DNA of 19,710 bases from an uncultured Lachnospiraceae bacterium (GCA_944376975.1 CALWEE010000007.1:1-19710); one strand, 5' to 3'; counted from the stretch's first letter, positions 7,218-15,768 are shown. Translations and numbers: made by a program. Notes: generated by a model not told the origin, from the sequence alone.

Positions 7218-9565
7218 AACCATCCATATGTACGCATATTGAAATACGCGGGATCGTCCAGGGCGTAGGGTTCCGTCCGTTTCTCCACCGGCTGGCCGAA
7301 AGCTGCCATATCACAGGCTGGGTCCGCAACACGTCGGACGGTGTGGAAGGCCTGCTGAAAGGCAGCGAAGAAGCGCTCGCGCGCTTTGAGGAGCGGATAC
7401 GTAAGGACGCTCCGCCGCTGGCCCGCGTCGAGGAGCTGAAACTGTCGCCCATGGACGCGACGTTTGGCTTCGACCGTTTTACCATAGAAGAAAGCTTTGC
7501 CGGACCGGGTTCCACCCTTGTATCGCCGGATATTTCCATATGTCCGGAATGCGCGGCGGAGCTTTACGACCCGTCGGACCGGCGTTATCGCTATCCGTTT
7601 ATCAACTGTACCCACTGCGGCCCCCGCTACACGATCATCACGTCCCTTCCCTATGACCGGAAACGCACGGTCATGGACGATTTTCCCATGTGCGATGACT
7701 GCGCCCGGGAATATGGGGATATCCGGGACCGCCGGTATCACGCCCAGCCGGATTGCTGCCCCGTCTGCGGGCCGAAAGCTTTTTTCGCGGACAAAAACGG
7801 CCAGACCGTGGACGCCGATCCGTTTTATGAAAGCCAGAAGCTGCTCCGCTCCGGCGGCATCCTTGCTGTTAAAGGCGTCGGCGGCGTCCATCTGGCCTGC
7901 GACGCCATGGACCCTCGCGCCGTCCTCCGGCTCCGGGAACAAAAAAACCGGCCGACCCGGCCTCTGGCGCTCATGTGCCGCTCCTTAAAAACCGTTGAGA
8001 AGATCTGCCGCGTGACACCGGAGGAAGCGAAGCTTCTTGAAAGCCCGGAAAGGCCCATCGTGCTGCTGCGCAAGAAACGATCCGGCGCCTTTACCGGTCT
8101 CAGCTTCAGTTCCCGCCTGGGCGTCATGCTCCCTTATACACCGCTCCATATGCTGCTTTTGGACGGCTGCTACGGCGGGCCGGATATTCTGGTCATGACA
8201 AGCGGAAATGTCTCCGGCTGTCCGGTCATCACCACCAACGAAGAAGCGCTGACGCGGCTGTCTTGCATCGCGGACGGATTCCTCCTCCACGACCGGCGCA
8301 TCCGGAACCGGTGCGACGATTCCCTGCTCATGGAATGGCAGGGCCAGCCTTACTTTTTCCGCAAAAGCCGCGGCTACATCCCCCGTCCCATATACTATGG
8401 ACAAGATGTGGACGGCCTGATCGCCATGGGCGCGGAGCAAAAAGCGTCGTTCGCCATGGGAAAGGATGACAAGATCTTTGTAAGCCCCCATATCGGCGAC
8501 CTGAAAAACGCGGAAACCTTCCAACATTATACCGAAACGGGGCAAACGTACCGAAAGCTTTTCCATATCCAACCGGCCATGTATATACGCGACCTGCATC
8601 CGGACTATCTGTCCTCGCAGGAAGCCGACCGGCTTGCCGCCGACCAGGGCGTGCCCCTTCTCGCCGTCCAGCATCACTGGGCCCATATGGCCGCCTGCAT
8701 GGCGGACAACGGTCTGGACCGGCTCTGCTTCGGCATCATATGGGACGGGACCGGCCTGGGGACAGACGGCTCCATCTGGGGCGGTGAGTTTTTCAAAGGC
8801 GACCTGTCCGGCTTTTCCCGAGCGGGATCCATCCGTCCCATCGCGCTGGCCGGCGGCGACGCCGCCGTCAGGCAGATCGGACGCGTTGCCCTGGCTCTTG
8901 TCCTGGACGCCGGCGGATCGTTGGAACAGGACCTCCCCCTCGCGCCGGATACGCGCCGGCCGCTGGCCCGCCTGATCGCGTCCGGCCTGCCGCCGAAAGC
9001 CAGCAGTATCGGCCGGCTCTTTGACGGCGTGTGCGCCCTCATACTAAACAAGGCGGATACGTCTTACGAAGGGGAAGCCGCCGCCATGCTGGAGGCTCTT
9101 GTCCCGGAGGACAGCCCGGAAACGGAAGGCGCGCCCTCCAAAGATCTGTGCCTGCCTCTGTGGTTTTACGAAGAAAACAACGTAAGGATATGGGATACGC
9201 GCCCGCTCATCCGGGCCGTCCTTGCCGACCGCGCCGCGAACGCCGCCCCCGGCCGCGTCGCCTTGCGTTTCATGACCACGTTATGTTATATGGCGCTGGA
9301 CCAATGCCTGGCGCTCAACCCTGAAAAACTGCCTGTCGTCCTTTCCGGCGGCGTGTTCCAGAACCGGTTTCTTCTTTCCGGGATCGCGCGCCTGCTCTCG
9401 GACAACGGTTTCGCGGTATATACCCACCGGCAGGTCTCTCCCAACGATGAAGGGATCTGTCTCGGGCAGCTTGCCATCGCTCAGAAAAAAAGGAGGAAAT
9501 ACGATCATGTGCCTGGCTATCCCCATGAAGATCCGAAACATCAACGGCCGCTTCGCCGAGTGTGA
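7214..9565 (+). CDS. hypF: Carbamoyltransferase HypF
   Basis: HypF makes the carbamoyl group from carbamoyl phosphate and ATP and loads it on HypE as the cyanide precursor. Domains in order: acylphosphatase (1 to about 90) with R21 in GFRPF and N39; a zinc region with four CxxC pairs (C110/113, C132/135, C160/163, C182/185); a YrdC-like domain (about 195-380, including KSRGYIPRPI); and a Kae1-like carbamoyltransferase domain with HHWAHMAACMADNG and GGVFQNRFLL. The family normally ends near GICLGQLAIA. Here about 22 further residues follow because the frame reads 59 bases into hypC. The ATG overlaps the hypB stop (ATGA). At 783 residues it is slightly long, explained by that tail. Confidence 0.97.
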   Translation: MKPSICTHIEIRGIVQGVGFRPFLHRLAESCHITGWVRNTSDGVEGLLKGSEEALARFEERIRKDAPPLARVEELKLSPMDATFGFDRFTIEESFAGPGSTLVSPDISICPECAAELYDPSDRRYRYPFINCTHCGPRYTIITSLPYDRKRTVMDDFPMCDDCAREYGDIRDRRYHAQPDCCPVCGPKAFFADKNGQTVDADPFYESQKLLRSGGILAVKGVGGVHLACDAMDPRAVLRLREQKNRPTRPLALMCRSLKTVEKICRVTPEEAKLLESPERPIVLLRKKRSGAFTGLSFSSRLGVMLPYTPLHMLLLDGCYGGPDILVMTSGNVSGCPVITTNEEALTRLSCIADGFLLHDRRIRNRCDDSLLMEWQGQPYFFRKSRGYIPRPIYYGQDVDGLIAMGAEQKASFAMGKDDKIFVSPHIGDLKNAETFQHYTETGQTYRKLFHIQPAMYIRDLHPDYLSSQEADRLAADQGVPLLAVQHHWAHMAACMADNGLDRLCFGIIWDGTGLGTDGSIWGGEFFKGDLSGFSRAGSIRPIALAGGDAAVRQIGRVALALVLDAGGSLEQDLPLAPDTRRPLARLIASGLPPKASSIGRLFDGVCALILNKADTSYEGEAAAMLEALVPEDSPETEGAPSKDLCLPLWFYEENNVRIWDTRPLIRAVLADRAANAAPGRVALRFMTTLCYMALDQCLALNPEKLPVVLSGGVFQNRFLLSGIARLLSDNGFAVYTHRQVSPNDEGICLGQLAIAQKKRRKYDHVPGYPHEDPKHQRPLRRV

Positions 9566-9725
9566 AGCCGGCGGTCTGACCCAGAACATACGGATCGATC
9601 TTCTTGACGATCCCCGGCCCGGCGATCACGTGATGGTCCACGCCGGGTTCGCCATCCAGAAAATGACCGAAGAAGAAGCGCTTGAAAATCTGAAATTGCT
9701 GGAGGATATCCGCCATGCTTTATGA
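9507..9725 (+). CDS. hypC: Hydrogenase maturation chaperone HypC
   Basis: HypC binds HypD and carries the Fe(CN)2CO unit to the large-subunit precursor. The 72-residue protein begins MCLAIPMKI with the essential Cys2 and contains His45 in MVHAGFAIQKM. The start is fixed by the conserved N-terminus and by AGGAGG 10 bases upstream; the frame upstream of it is not conserved. The start lies inside hypF (59-base overlap) and the stop lies 11 bases inside hypD. The single HypC-type gene fits a single hydrogenase client in the window. Confidence 0.97.
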   Translation: MCLAIPMKIRNINGRFAECEAGGLTQNIRIDLLDDPRPGDHVMVHAGFAIQKMTEEEALENLKLLEDIRHAL

Positions 9726-10809
9726 CCGCGCGTTCAAAGCCCCGGACCATGTTCCGGAGCTTCTCAGGAAAATAGAGGCTTATACGGAAATGACCGGCCC
9801 CGTCACATTTATGGAAGTGTGCGGCACCCATACGATGGCCATTGCCCGAAACGGCATAAAATCCATCCTTCCCGACCGGGTCACCCTTTTGTCCGGTCCG
9901 GGCTGTCCGGTATGCGTCACTCCCGCCGGCTATATGGACATGATACTGAGCCTGTCCCAACGGCCCGGCGTGCGCGTCGCCAGTTACGGCGATCTGCTGC
10001 GGGTCCCCGGTTCCATCCGGGGCGATACCCTTCTGGCCCGAAAGGCCCGGGGCGCCCTCGTGGATATGGTCTACTCGCCCATCGACGCCCTGGACCTGGC
10101 CGAAGCCCATCCCGACCAGGAGGTCGTTTTCCTCGGCGTGGGATTTGAGACGACCGCTCCCGGGACAGCCGCCTGCGTACTGGAAGCCGCTTCCCGGGAT
10201 CTTGACAATTTTTCCGTCCTCAGTCTTCTTAAAAAGACAGAGCCGGTGCTTCGGGCGCTGATCGGCGCGCCGGATTTTACCGTGGACGGCTTTTTGTGCC
10301 CCGGCCATGTGGCCGCCGTCACCGGAAGCCGCGCTTTTGCCTTTCTCCCGGAAGAATTTCACCTGCCGGGAGTAGTGGCCGGTTTTGAAGCCGCCGATCT
10401 GCTTTACGCCATACTGGAACTCACCCGGATGGTCGCTTCCAAAACGCCGGGACTTTCCAACGAATATACCCGCCTTGTGCGGCCGGAAGGCAATCTTACC
10501 GCCCTCAGGCTGATGGATCAGGTCTTTACCGACTGTGAAAGCGACTGGCGGGGACTTGGTCTTATCAAGCACAGCGGCTATGCCCTCCGGGAAAAATATG
10601 CCCGATGGGACGCTTTTAAAAAGTTCGGCCTGAAACCGGAAGAAAACCGGGAAATCCCCGGCTGCCGCTGCGGCCAGGTGATCCGGGGCAGCTTATCGCC
10701 CGGGGACTGTCCGCTTTTCGGGACAGCCTGTTCCCCACAGGATCCTGTGGGACCTTGCATGGTATCCGGCGAAGGCGCCTGCGCCGCCGCCTTTCAATAC
10801 GGAAAATAA
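9715..10809 (+). CDS. hypD: Hydrogenase maturation protein HypD
   Basis: HypD is the iron-sulfur scaffold on which the Fe(CN)2CO group is assembled with HypC. All signature regions are present: MEVCGTHT (C36), SGPGCPVCV (C64, C67), GVGFETTAPG, CPGHVA, and a C-terminal cluster region with CRCGQV, GDCPLFGTAC and GPCMVSGEGAC. At 364 residues the length is normal. The start overlaps the hypC end by 11 bases in another frame. Nothing appears missing or broken. Confidence 0.97.
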   Translation: MLYDRAFKAPDHVPELLRKIEAYTEMTGPVTFMEVCGTHTMAIARNGIKSILPDRVTLLSGPGCPVCVTPAGYMDMILSLSQRPGVRVASYGDLLRVPGSIRGDTLLARKARGALVDMVYSPIDALDLAEAHPDQEVVFLGVGFETTAPGTAACVLEAASRDLDNFSVLSLLKKTEPVLRALIGAPDFTVDGFLCPGHVAAVTGSRAFAFLPEEFHLPGVVAGFEAADLLYAILELTRMVASKTPGLSNEYTRLVRPEGNLTALRLMDQVFTDCESDWRGLGLIKHSGYALREKYARWDAFKKFGLKPEENREIPGCRCGQVIRGSLSPGDCPLFGTACSPQDPVGPCMVSGEGACAAAFQYGK

Positions 10810-10826
10810 AAAAACGGAGGATCAAC

Positions 10827-11834
10827 ATGGATACACATATCACGCTGGATCACGGAAGCGGCGGCCTTAAGACCGCCCGGCTCATCGATACGCTCCTGCT
10901 TCCGGCTTTTGACGATCCCGCCCTTTCAAAGCTCGAGGACGGCGCCGTTTTAAACGGCCATGACCGTCTGGTCTTTTCCACCGACAGCTTCGTCGTGTCG
11001 CCCTGGCGTTTCCCGGGCGGGGACATTGGAAAACTTTCCGTCTGCGGCACAGTCAACGACCTGTGCATGGCCGGCGGAACGCCCAAATATCTGAGCCTTT
11101 CCTTCATACTGGAAGAAGGGTTCCCCATGGATGACTTAAAGACCATCGTCGCTTCCATCGCCGACCAGGCCCGGGAAGCCGGCGTGTCCATCGTCACCGG
11201 CGACACGAAAGTCGTGGAAGCCGGCAAAGGCGACGGCATCTACATCAACACCGCCGGCATCGGCTTTCTCCGGGCCGATCTTCCGGGAAAGGCGGGGATG
11301 CGCGCCGGCGACGCGGTCCTTGTCTCCGGGAGCGTCGGCTGCCACGGGGCGGCTGTCATGATGGCGCGGGCCGGCCTGCTTTCTGAAAACAGCCCGCTGA
11401 TATCGGACTGCCGGCCGCTCCACCAACTTTCCGCCGCGGTCCTTGACGCGGCGCCCGCCTCGATCCGCGTCCTTCGGGATCCCACCCGGGGCGGCGTGGC
11501 CACCACGCTGAACGAATTCACGGAGGGCACGCCGTTTTCCATTGAACTTGAAGACCGTCGGATCCCCGTCGATCCCCCTGTGGAAGCCGCCTGCGACATG
11601 CTGGGCCTGGATCCGCTCTACTGCGCCTGCGAAGGACGCATGCTTATCGTCTGCGCTCCGGAAAGCGCCGACACCATCCTTGAGGCCATGCGCCGCGTGC
11701 CCGGCGGTGAAAATGCCGCCCGCGTTGGACAGGTGACCGACGACATGCCCGGCAAAGTCCTTTTAAAAACGGCCGTCGGCGGCCGGCGCGTCCTTGCCAA
11801 ACTGAGCGGCGCCCAGCTTCCCCGCATATGTTAA
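10827..11834 (+). CDS. hypE: Carbamoyl dehydratase HypE
   Basis: HypE receives the carbamoyl group from HypF on its C-terminal cysteine and dehydrates it with ATP to thiocyanate, the source of the cyanide ligands. The 335-residue protein shows LDHGSGG near the start, the PurM-like motifs FSTDSFVV, GTVNDLCMAGG and VTGDTKVV, the RDPTRGGVA signature, and the diagnostic PRIC ending with Cys335. GGAGG lies 7 bases upstream of ATG 10827. A longer Arg-rich extension upstream overlaps hypD and is not real. It is the last gene of the operon, followed by a strong terminator. Confidence 0.97.
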   Translation: MDTHITLDHGSGGLKTARLIDTLLLPAFDDPALSKLEDGAVLNGHDRLVFSTDSFVVSPWRFPGGDIGKLSVCGTVNDLCMAGGTPKYLSLSFILEEGFPMDDLKTIVASIADQAREAGVSIVTGDTKVVEAGKGDGIYINTAGIGFLRADLPGKAGMRAGDAVLVSGSVGCHGAAVMMARAGLLSENSPLISDCRPLHQLSAAVLDAAPASIRVLRDPTRGGVATTLNEFTEGTPFSIELEDRRIPVDPPVEAACDMLGLDPLYCACEGRMLIVCAPESADTILEAMRRVPGGENAARVGQVTDDMPGKVLLKTAVGGRRVLAKLSGAQLPRIC

Positions 11835-11846
11835 AGCGCGTAAAAT

Positions 11847-11893
11847 AAGGATCCGCGCGGATGACAAGCCTTGTCTGTCCGTGCCGGATCCTT
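11847..11893. terminator. Bidirectional terminator between hypE and the methyltransferase
   Basis: AAGGATCCG (11847-11855) pairs with CGGATCCTT (11885-11893), and the interior (GACAA/TTGTC) can extend the stem. T-rich DNA follows on both sides. It separates convergent genes whose stops are 66 bases apart. Confidence 0.85.
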
Positions 11894-11900
11894 TTATTCA

Positions 11901-13916
11901 TTATTTTTTCCGGGAACCATCGTAAACCGGGATCTGTCCGGGAAGGAAGTACATCCCGTCCCGTTTCTCAAAACGCTCATCAAGCACCTTGTAAACCGCC
12001 GCCGAGTCCAACGCAACGTCCATGCCCCGCATGATGTGATCGGCCACCATCCGGCCAAACAGCAGGTACGCCTGTCTTTCCGCCAGGGCATCCCCGTCAC
12101 CGGTCACCGGGAGAGTTTCCAGGCGTTTGCGCGTAAAATTCCAGGCAGTCTCCGCGCTTCCCGCTTTTTTCGGGCGGTTTTTTCGGGTCCCGTCTTTCGG
12201 TTTATACGCCGACAAGATCAGGTCCTGCTGGACCGCCGACGCCGCGGTGACCTGTTTAAAGCTGCGCTCCTGTTTATCCAGCGTCCGCACGTCCGCCACT
12301 ATAAAACCCGCTTCCCGCAGCGCTTCCTGTATGGCGTTCCAGACGGCGTTGCTGGAATTGTGGAACTCCACGGTCATCCAGCGGCCGGGCTTCAGTACCC
12401 GATAGTACTGGGCGAAGCAACGGGCCATCAGCGTCTGATAGGCTGTCAGGTCTTTCTCCTGCGCCTTGTTGATGATCGCCTCGCTCCGGTCATTGGTGAA
12501 AACGCCCAGCCACGCTTCCCATATAAAACTCAGTTCCGAATAGTTCAGGTTGGCTCCAAAAGGCGGATCGGTGAAAATATAGTCGCAGCAGGCGTCCGGC
12601 AACGGCAGGTCCGTGGCGGATCCTGTGGAGACGCACGCCTTATTACCCCGGTTGTTTTTCAGCGCCCGGGCAAACTTTTTTATCTTTCCTTCATAGGCTT
12701 TGAACGGATCGGCCTCACAGACCAGCGAGGACACGTACAGCGTGCCGCTCAGCGGATTATACGGAAACGTTACCTGGGGACGGTACCGGTTCATCTTGCT
12801 TAAGTTGATCAGCTGACTGGTAAACCATATGGTCAGTATATCCGCGTACCGGGACTTTTGGATCAGTGCCCACATCCGGGCCAGCACGATCAGCGTCCGT
12901 TTATAAAAATAGTGATGGACATGGGTCAGGCCGATCTTGTCGTTGCGCCGGCTTTCCGTGCCGATCCGCATCCGGTCCGTCGGATACCCGTCTTCGATCC
13001 GGATGTTCTGTATCTTTTCCAATATTGCCAGATCATGGGCGTCCGGCGCTTTTTCATATTTTTTCCCGCCGTCCCGGCAGATGAGGCGCACCGGTTTCTG
13101 CCGGATGATCTTTGCCGGGTCCTTCAGGGCCGGATCGTCATAGGTTTCAAGCGACGGCCGGCAATCTCTTTTCCCCAGGGCCGCGCCGCAATGGGGGCAG
13201 TCAAATGTTTTTCGTATCTTCCCCGTCGTCTTGTCGGCGGCCGCGTCATAAAAAACGATCTCCCCGCCGCAGTTGGGGCAGATAAGGACATCCGACCAGA
13301 CAGTATTGACAATATGTCCCGCGCCGGTCCGGTACATCCAGCCCCAGTCTTTCTTCACGGCTTCCAGTATCGCTTCGGCTTCTTTCGCAAACGCCTCCAC
13401 ATCCACCTCCCGATTGTAATCCGCGGCAATGAGCGCGGCAATGGGCGACAGATCGTTGAGGATGGGATAACGGCTGCCCCATTTGACGCGGGGCATTTCC
13501 TTTTCGATGGCCGCCTTAAGATCCGCCTCCGGATGGCCGCACATATTGGCGGCGACGCCGGTCATGCCGGTGCCGCAGAACGCGTCGAGCACGATATCGC
13601 CCGGTTCCGTGTAATGGAGGATGTAGCGCATGATCGCTTTGTAAGGCACTTTTGTGTGATACGCGTGCACGTTGTATATGGCGTCGTTTTTCCCTTCGCT
13701 CACATCCGCGGCAAAAGGTTCCCTATGGTAATGATCCGTCCGTTCATCATATGGCGTACCATATGTTTCCACAAAAGCCTTCGCGAAGGGATTGGGGCAG
13801 GCCGTATATTCCGGCGTGCGGGAAAGGGCGATGATCCGTTCGTCATCCCCCTTCGGAAAACCGTCCCATTCACGCGCGGCGTCCATATCTTCTTTTGTCA
13901 GCATCCTTGAAATCAT
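11901..13916 (-). CDS. Zn-ribbon DNA methyltransferase
   Basis: The 671-residue protein has an S-adenosylmethionine motif I, DAFCGTGMTG (111-120), and a catalytic motif IV, TDPPFG (449-454), which indicates amino-group DNA methylation (N6-adenine or N4-cytosine). A zinc-ribbon-like insert with CPNC (213-216) and CPHC (240-243) lies between them, like the adenine-specific methylases with Zn ribbon. The order motif I, long insert, motif IV resembles alpha-class enzymes; the insert may hold target recognition. I chose the start MISRML; an AAAGGG lies about 7 bases upstream, and further upstream the frame enters the preceding gene. It lies 19 bases downstream of the unknown 238-residue gene, probably in one operon. 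The recognition sequence is unknown. Base composition matches the neighbouring hyp genes. Confidence 0.85.
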   Translation of the reverse strand: MISRMLTKEDMDAAREWDGFPKGDDERIIALSRTPEYTACPNPFAKAFVETYGTPYDERTDHYHREPFAADVSEGKNDAIYNVHAYHTKVPYKAIMRYILHYTEPGDIVLDAFCGTGMTGVAANMCGHPEADLKAAIEKEMPRVKWGSRYPILNDLSPIAALIAADYNREVDVEAFAKEAEAILEAVKKDWGWMYRTGAGHIVNTVWSDVLICPNCGGEIVFYDAAADKTTGKIRKTFDCPHCGAALGKRDCRPSLETYDDPALKDPAKIIRQKPVRLICRDGGKKYEKAPDAHDLAILEKIQNIRIEDGYPTDRMRIGTESRRNDKIGLTHVHHYFYKRTLIVLARMWALIQKSRYADILTIWFTSQLINLSKMNRYRPQVTFPYNPLSGTLYVSSLVCEADPFKAYEGKIKKFARALKNNRGNKACVSTGSATDLPLPDACCDYIFTDPPFGANLNYSELSFIWEAWLGVFTNDRSEAIINKAQEKDLTAYQTLMARCFAQYYRVLKPGRWMTVEFHNSSNAVWNAIQEALREAGFIVADVRTLDKQERSFKQVTAASAVQQDLILSAYKPKDGTRKNRPKKAGSAETAWNFTRKRLETLPVTGDGDALAERQAYLLFGRMVADHIMRGMDVALDSAAVYKVLDERFEKRDGMYFLPGQIPVYDGSRKK

Positions 13917-13935
13917 CGCATGTCCCTTTCTCCTG

Positions 13936-14652
13936 TCACAGCCATCCCAAAAACTGACCAAAAGTCACAATGCGGCTATCGACCGGTTTCTTCCCCTTTT
14001 CGATCCGGTCCACCTGCTCATGGGTCAGCCTGAAAAGGCACACATTCCCGTCGGTCTTTAACTCGCTTCCCACGCGGTCGGTCGTATTGACGCACACCAT
14101 ATAGTGATCCACGCCCAGGTCGGCCGCCCCGTCCACGATCCGATGAAAGGCGCGCGCCCCGTCCGGCCCCTGCCAGGACGGTCTTCGGTTCATCTTGGAT
14201 ATCAGTTCCAACGCCCGGTCATGATCGGTAAACGGCATATAAAACGTGGTCAGTTCAAAACCTCTGAAACGGAAGCCATCGTACCATACATAATCCAGGT
14301 CCACCGTTGAATACGGGTGCCCGCCTTCACATATGTAGTCATAACTGCATGTATATTTTCTGTCCAGGAAATCCTTCAGGGACCCGTCGTCAGGTTCGCA
14401 CCGATTGCCCTGCGGCGAATATTCCAGATAAAACGACGGCAGATGAGTCCGGCTTCCCGGCCGGCTGTCCATAAGGCTGTTCAACCCGTTGTTCCGGTTG
14501 CGCTCATACAGGTAGGCTTCGATCTGCCCGTTTTTTGCCAGGATGATGGGCCATGTCACGTTGGAAAGCCCGTATTTGCCCACCAAAGCGTCGACGATCG
14601 GTTTTTCTGTTTTGCCTGTGGCCGCTCTGTATAAAGGTGTCGTCTGCGACAT
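13936..14652 (-). CDS. Unrecognised protein, possible restriction partner of the methyltransferase
   Basis: I do not recognise this 238-residue protein. Its position directly upstream of a DNA methyltransferase suggests a type II restriction enzyme. A D-x-D then E-L-T arrangement (VDLDYVWYDG 117-126 and GFELTTFY 131-138), between predicted strands, resembles the core of a PD-(D/E)xK nuclease, but the usual lysine is replaced by Thr135. It is therefore either a variant fold, an inactive copy, or something else. It is soluble, rich in aromatic residues, and has no signal peptide. The ATG at 14652 is preferred: AGGAGG lies 6 bases upstream, whereas the ATG at 14658 is too close to it. Function is inference from context only. 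Confidence 0.5.
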   Translation of the reverse strand: MSQTTPLYRAATGKTEKPIVDALVGKYGLSNVTWPIILAKNGQIEAYLYERNRNNGLNSLMDSRPGSRTHLPSFYLEYSPQGNRCEPDDGSLKDFLDRKYTCSYDYICEGGHPYSTVDLDYVWYDGFRFRGFELTTFYMPFTDHDRALELISKMNRRPSWQGPDGARAFHRIVDGAADLGVDHYMVCVNTTDRVGSELKTDGNVCLFRLTHEQVDRIEKGKKPVDSRIVTFGQFLGWL

Positions 14653-14717
14653 CCCCATCCCTCCTGTCCCGATCAGTTTATGGTTGATGACTCTTTTCGT
14701 TATTATGGACTGTCATT

Positions 14718-14746
14718 ATTATAGTCAATATATCGTTCCTAATCAA
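14718..14746 (-). promoter_or_regulatory. Promoter of the methyltransferase operon
   Basis: On the minus strand TTGATT (14746-14741) and a perfect TATAAT (14723-14718) are 17 bases apart, about 65 bases before the first gene. GACT and AGTC around the -10 form a weak inverted repeat that might be an operator. Confidence 0.65.
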
Positions 14747-14762
14747 TGCTTTCCTGGATAGA

Positions 14763-15215
14763 ATGATCACACCAGAAGAAGTTTGGAAATTAGAAGAATG
14801 TTTACACAGATTATCAGATTATCACAATAAAGTATCTGTTAATTTCAAAGGCGCTTATCCATCTCGTCCGTATGAAACAACTTTGCGGTCATTTGTACAG
14901 GCATTGACGAAGCAGACTTCCAAAATAGCTGTGATCGAAGCGGATGGACAAGTCATTGGATTTTGTAAAATAGATCTATCGGAAAGCAATGGAAAACTTG
15001 ATCATCTTATAGTGCTTGATGAATATCGCGGCAAAGGGTACGGCGAACGCTTAATGGATTGGGCCATGAAGACATTCAATGAATTTCACGTTAAACACAT
15101 TGAAATCAAGGTTATTGCTGGAAACAAAGCCCTTCATTTATATGAAAACGTTCTCTATTTTTTGCAGAAAGAAGAGGGCGTCCCCTCAAGTCATTTGATC
15201 TCTCTTTTGGGATAA
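14763..15215 (+). CDS. GNAT family N-acetyltransferase
   Basis: The 150-residue protein shows the GNAT fold pattern: AVIEADGQVIGFCKI for strands 2-3, and LIVLDEYRGKGYGERLMDWAM for the acetyl-CoA loop with RGKGYG. It then shows HIEIKVIAGNKALHLYEN, where related enzymes continue as YE..GF. Here the line instead reads ENVLYFLQKEEGVPSSHLISLLG, so the end may be altered by a small indel near 15150, though no other frame restores an obvious match. The acceptor substrate is unknown. The DNA is clearly AT-richer than the hydrogenase region, which suggests separate acquisition. No strong ribosome site precedes the ATG (only GGA). Confidence 0.75.
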   Translation: MITPEEVWKLEECLHRLSDYHNKVSVNFKGAYPSRPYETTLRSFVQALTKQTSKIAVIEADGQVIGFCKIDLSESNGKLDHLIVLDEYRGKGYGERLMDWAMKTFNEFHVKHIEIKVIAGNKALHLYENVLYFLQKEEGVPSSHLISLLG

Positions 15216-15219
15216 TCCT

Positions 15220-15372
15220 TCAAATTGGCTTTGGACGAACCAATGCGGATGTATCGCTTTTCCTTAAAAGCTGTCGGGATCTCTTCTGCTGCAGGAATGA
15301 CCAGAACAACAACTCTTTACTGCTAACTGACGCAACAATTCCATCCGTTTCTTTATTGATCTTGACTTCCAA
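15220..15372 (-). CDS. Possible small protein, 50 residues, TTG start
   Basis: A TTG at 15372 lies about 9 bases after AAAGGAGGTG, a near-perfect ribosome binding site on the minus strand. It opens a frame MEVKINKETDG... of 50 residues ending RPKPI. The protein is charged, without a membrane segment, and not recognised. It lies just beyond the toxin operon terminator, on the same strand, with no clear promoter of its own. It may be real, or the start of a broken gene. The strong ribosome site is the only support. Confidence 0.3.
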   Translation of the reverse strand: MEVKINKETDGIVASVSSKELLFWSFLQQKRSRQLLRKSDTSALVRPKPI

Positions 15373-15395
15373 ATGAAAAGCACCTCCTTTTGGGT

Positions 15396-15432
15396 ATAAA
15401 AAAACCGCCACCTGCAGTCATGTGACGATTTT
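15396..15432 (-). terminator. Terminator of the toxin-antitoxin operon
   Basis: On the minus strand AAAATCGTCAC (15432-15422) pairs, with two G-U pairs, to GTGGCGGTTTT (15411-15401), followed by more T residues. It lies 18 bases after the toxin stop. Confidence 0.7.
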
Positions 15433-15450
15433 TCTTCTGATATTCTGTTG

Positions 15451-15768
15451 TCAGTGGATGAGCCATCCGTAATCCTGCCTGCAATCCACCACATAATCCG
15501 CATAGACGGTATCATCTACAATTTGAAAGATAATCATATAGCGTTTTTCAAACAAGATAAATCGGTAGGCATTTTTAGGAATGTATTCCCCGGAAAGCCA
15601 CGGACATCTCTGGGGCATGATTTCCAGTGAATTTGCCGTCTTTTCAAATTCCACGGTCAGCCTTTCCGCTGCTTCTGGGCTGACCTGCGTCAAAAAAGCG
15701 GCGTGGGAAACAAGCATCTGCGTCGCCTGCTCTGATACGATGACATGGTATTTACTCTGATTTTCCAC
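15451..15768 (-). CDS. ParE/RelE-type toxin
   Basis: This 105-residue toxin is of the RelE/ParE superfamily. Typical parts are YHVIVSEQATQMLVSHAAFL at the N-terminus, LEIMPQRCPWL in the middle, and the final strands YRFILFEKRYMIIFQIVDDTVYADYVVDCRQD. The family either cleaves mRNA on ribosomes (RelE) or poisons gyrase (ParE); sequence alone does not settle which. The start is GTG with GGAGG 9 bases upstream, inside the antitoxin gene, and the two genes overlap by 17 bases. Length and ending are normal, so the toxin looks intact. Confidence 0.85.
   Translation of the reverse strand: MENQSKYHVIVSEQATQMLVSHAAFLTQVSPEAAERLTVEFEKTANSLEIMPQRCPWLSGEYIPKNAYRFILFEKRYMIIFQIVDDTVYADYVVDCRQDYGWLIH

Noticed and set aside
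10755..10826. N-terminal extension of HypE
   Set aside because: Arg/Lys-rich, overlaps the conserved end of hypD, while ATG 10827 has GGAGG and fits the family start.
12858..13910. Long plus-strand open frame opposite the methyltransferase
   Set aside because: The opposite strand has motif I, Zn-ribbon cysteines and DPPF; this frame has none and is a GC-driven shadow.
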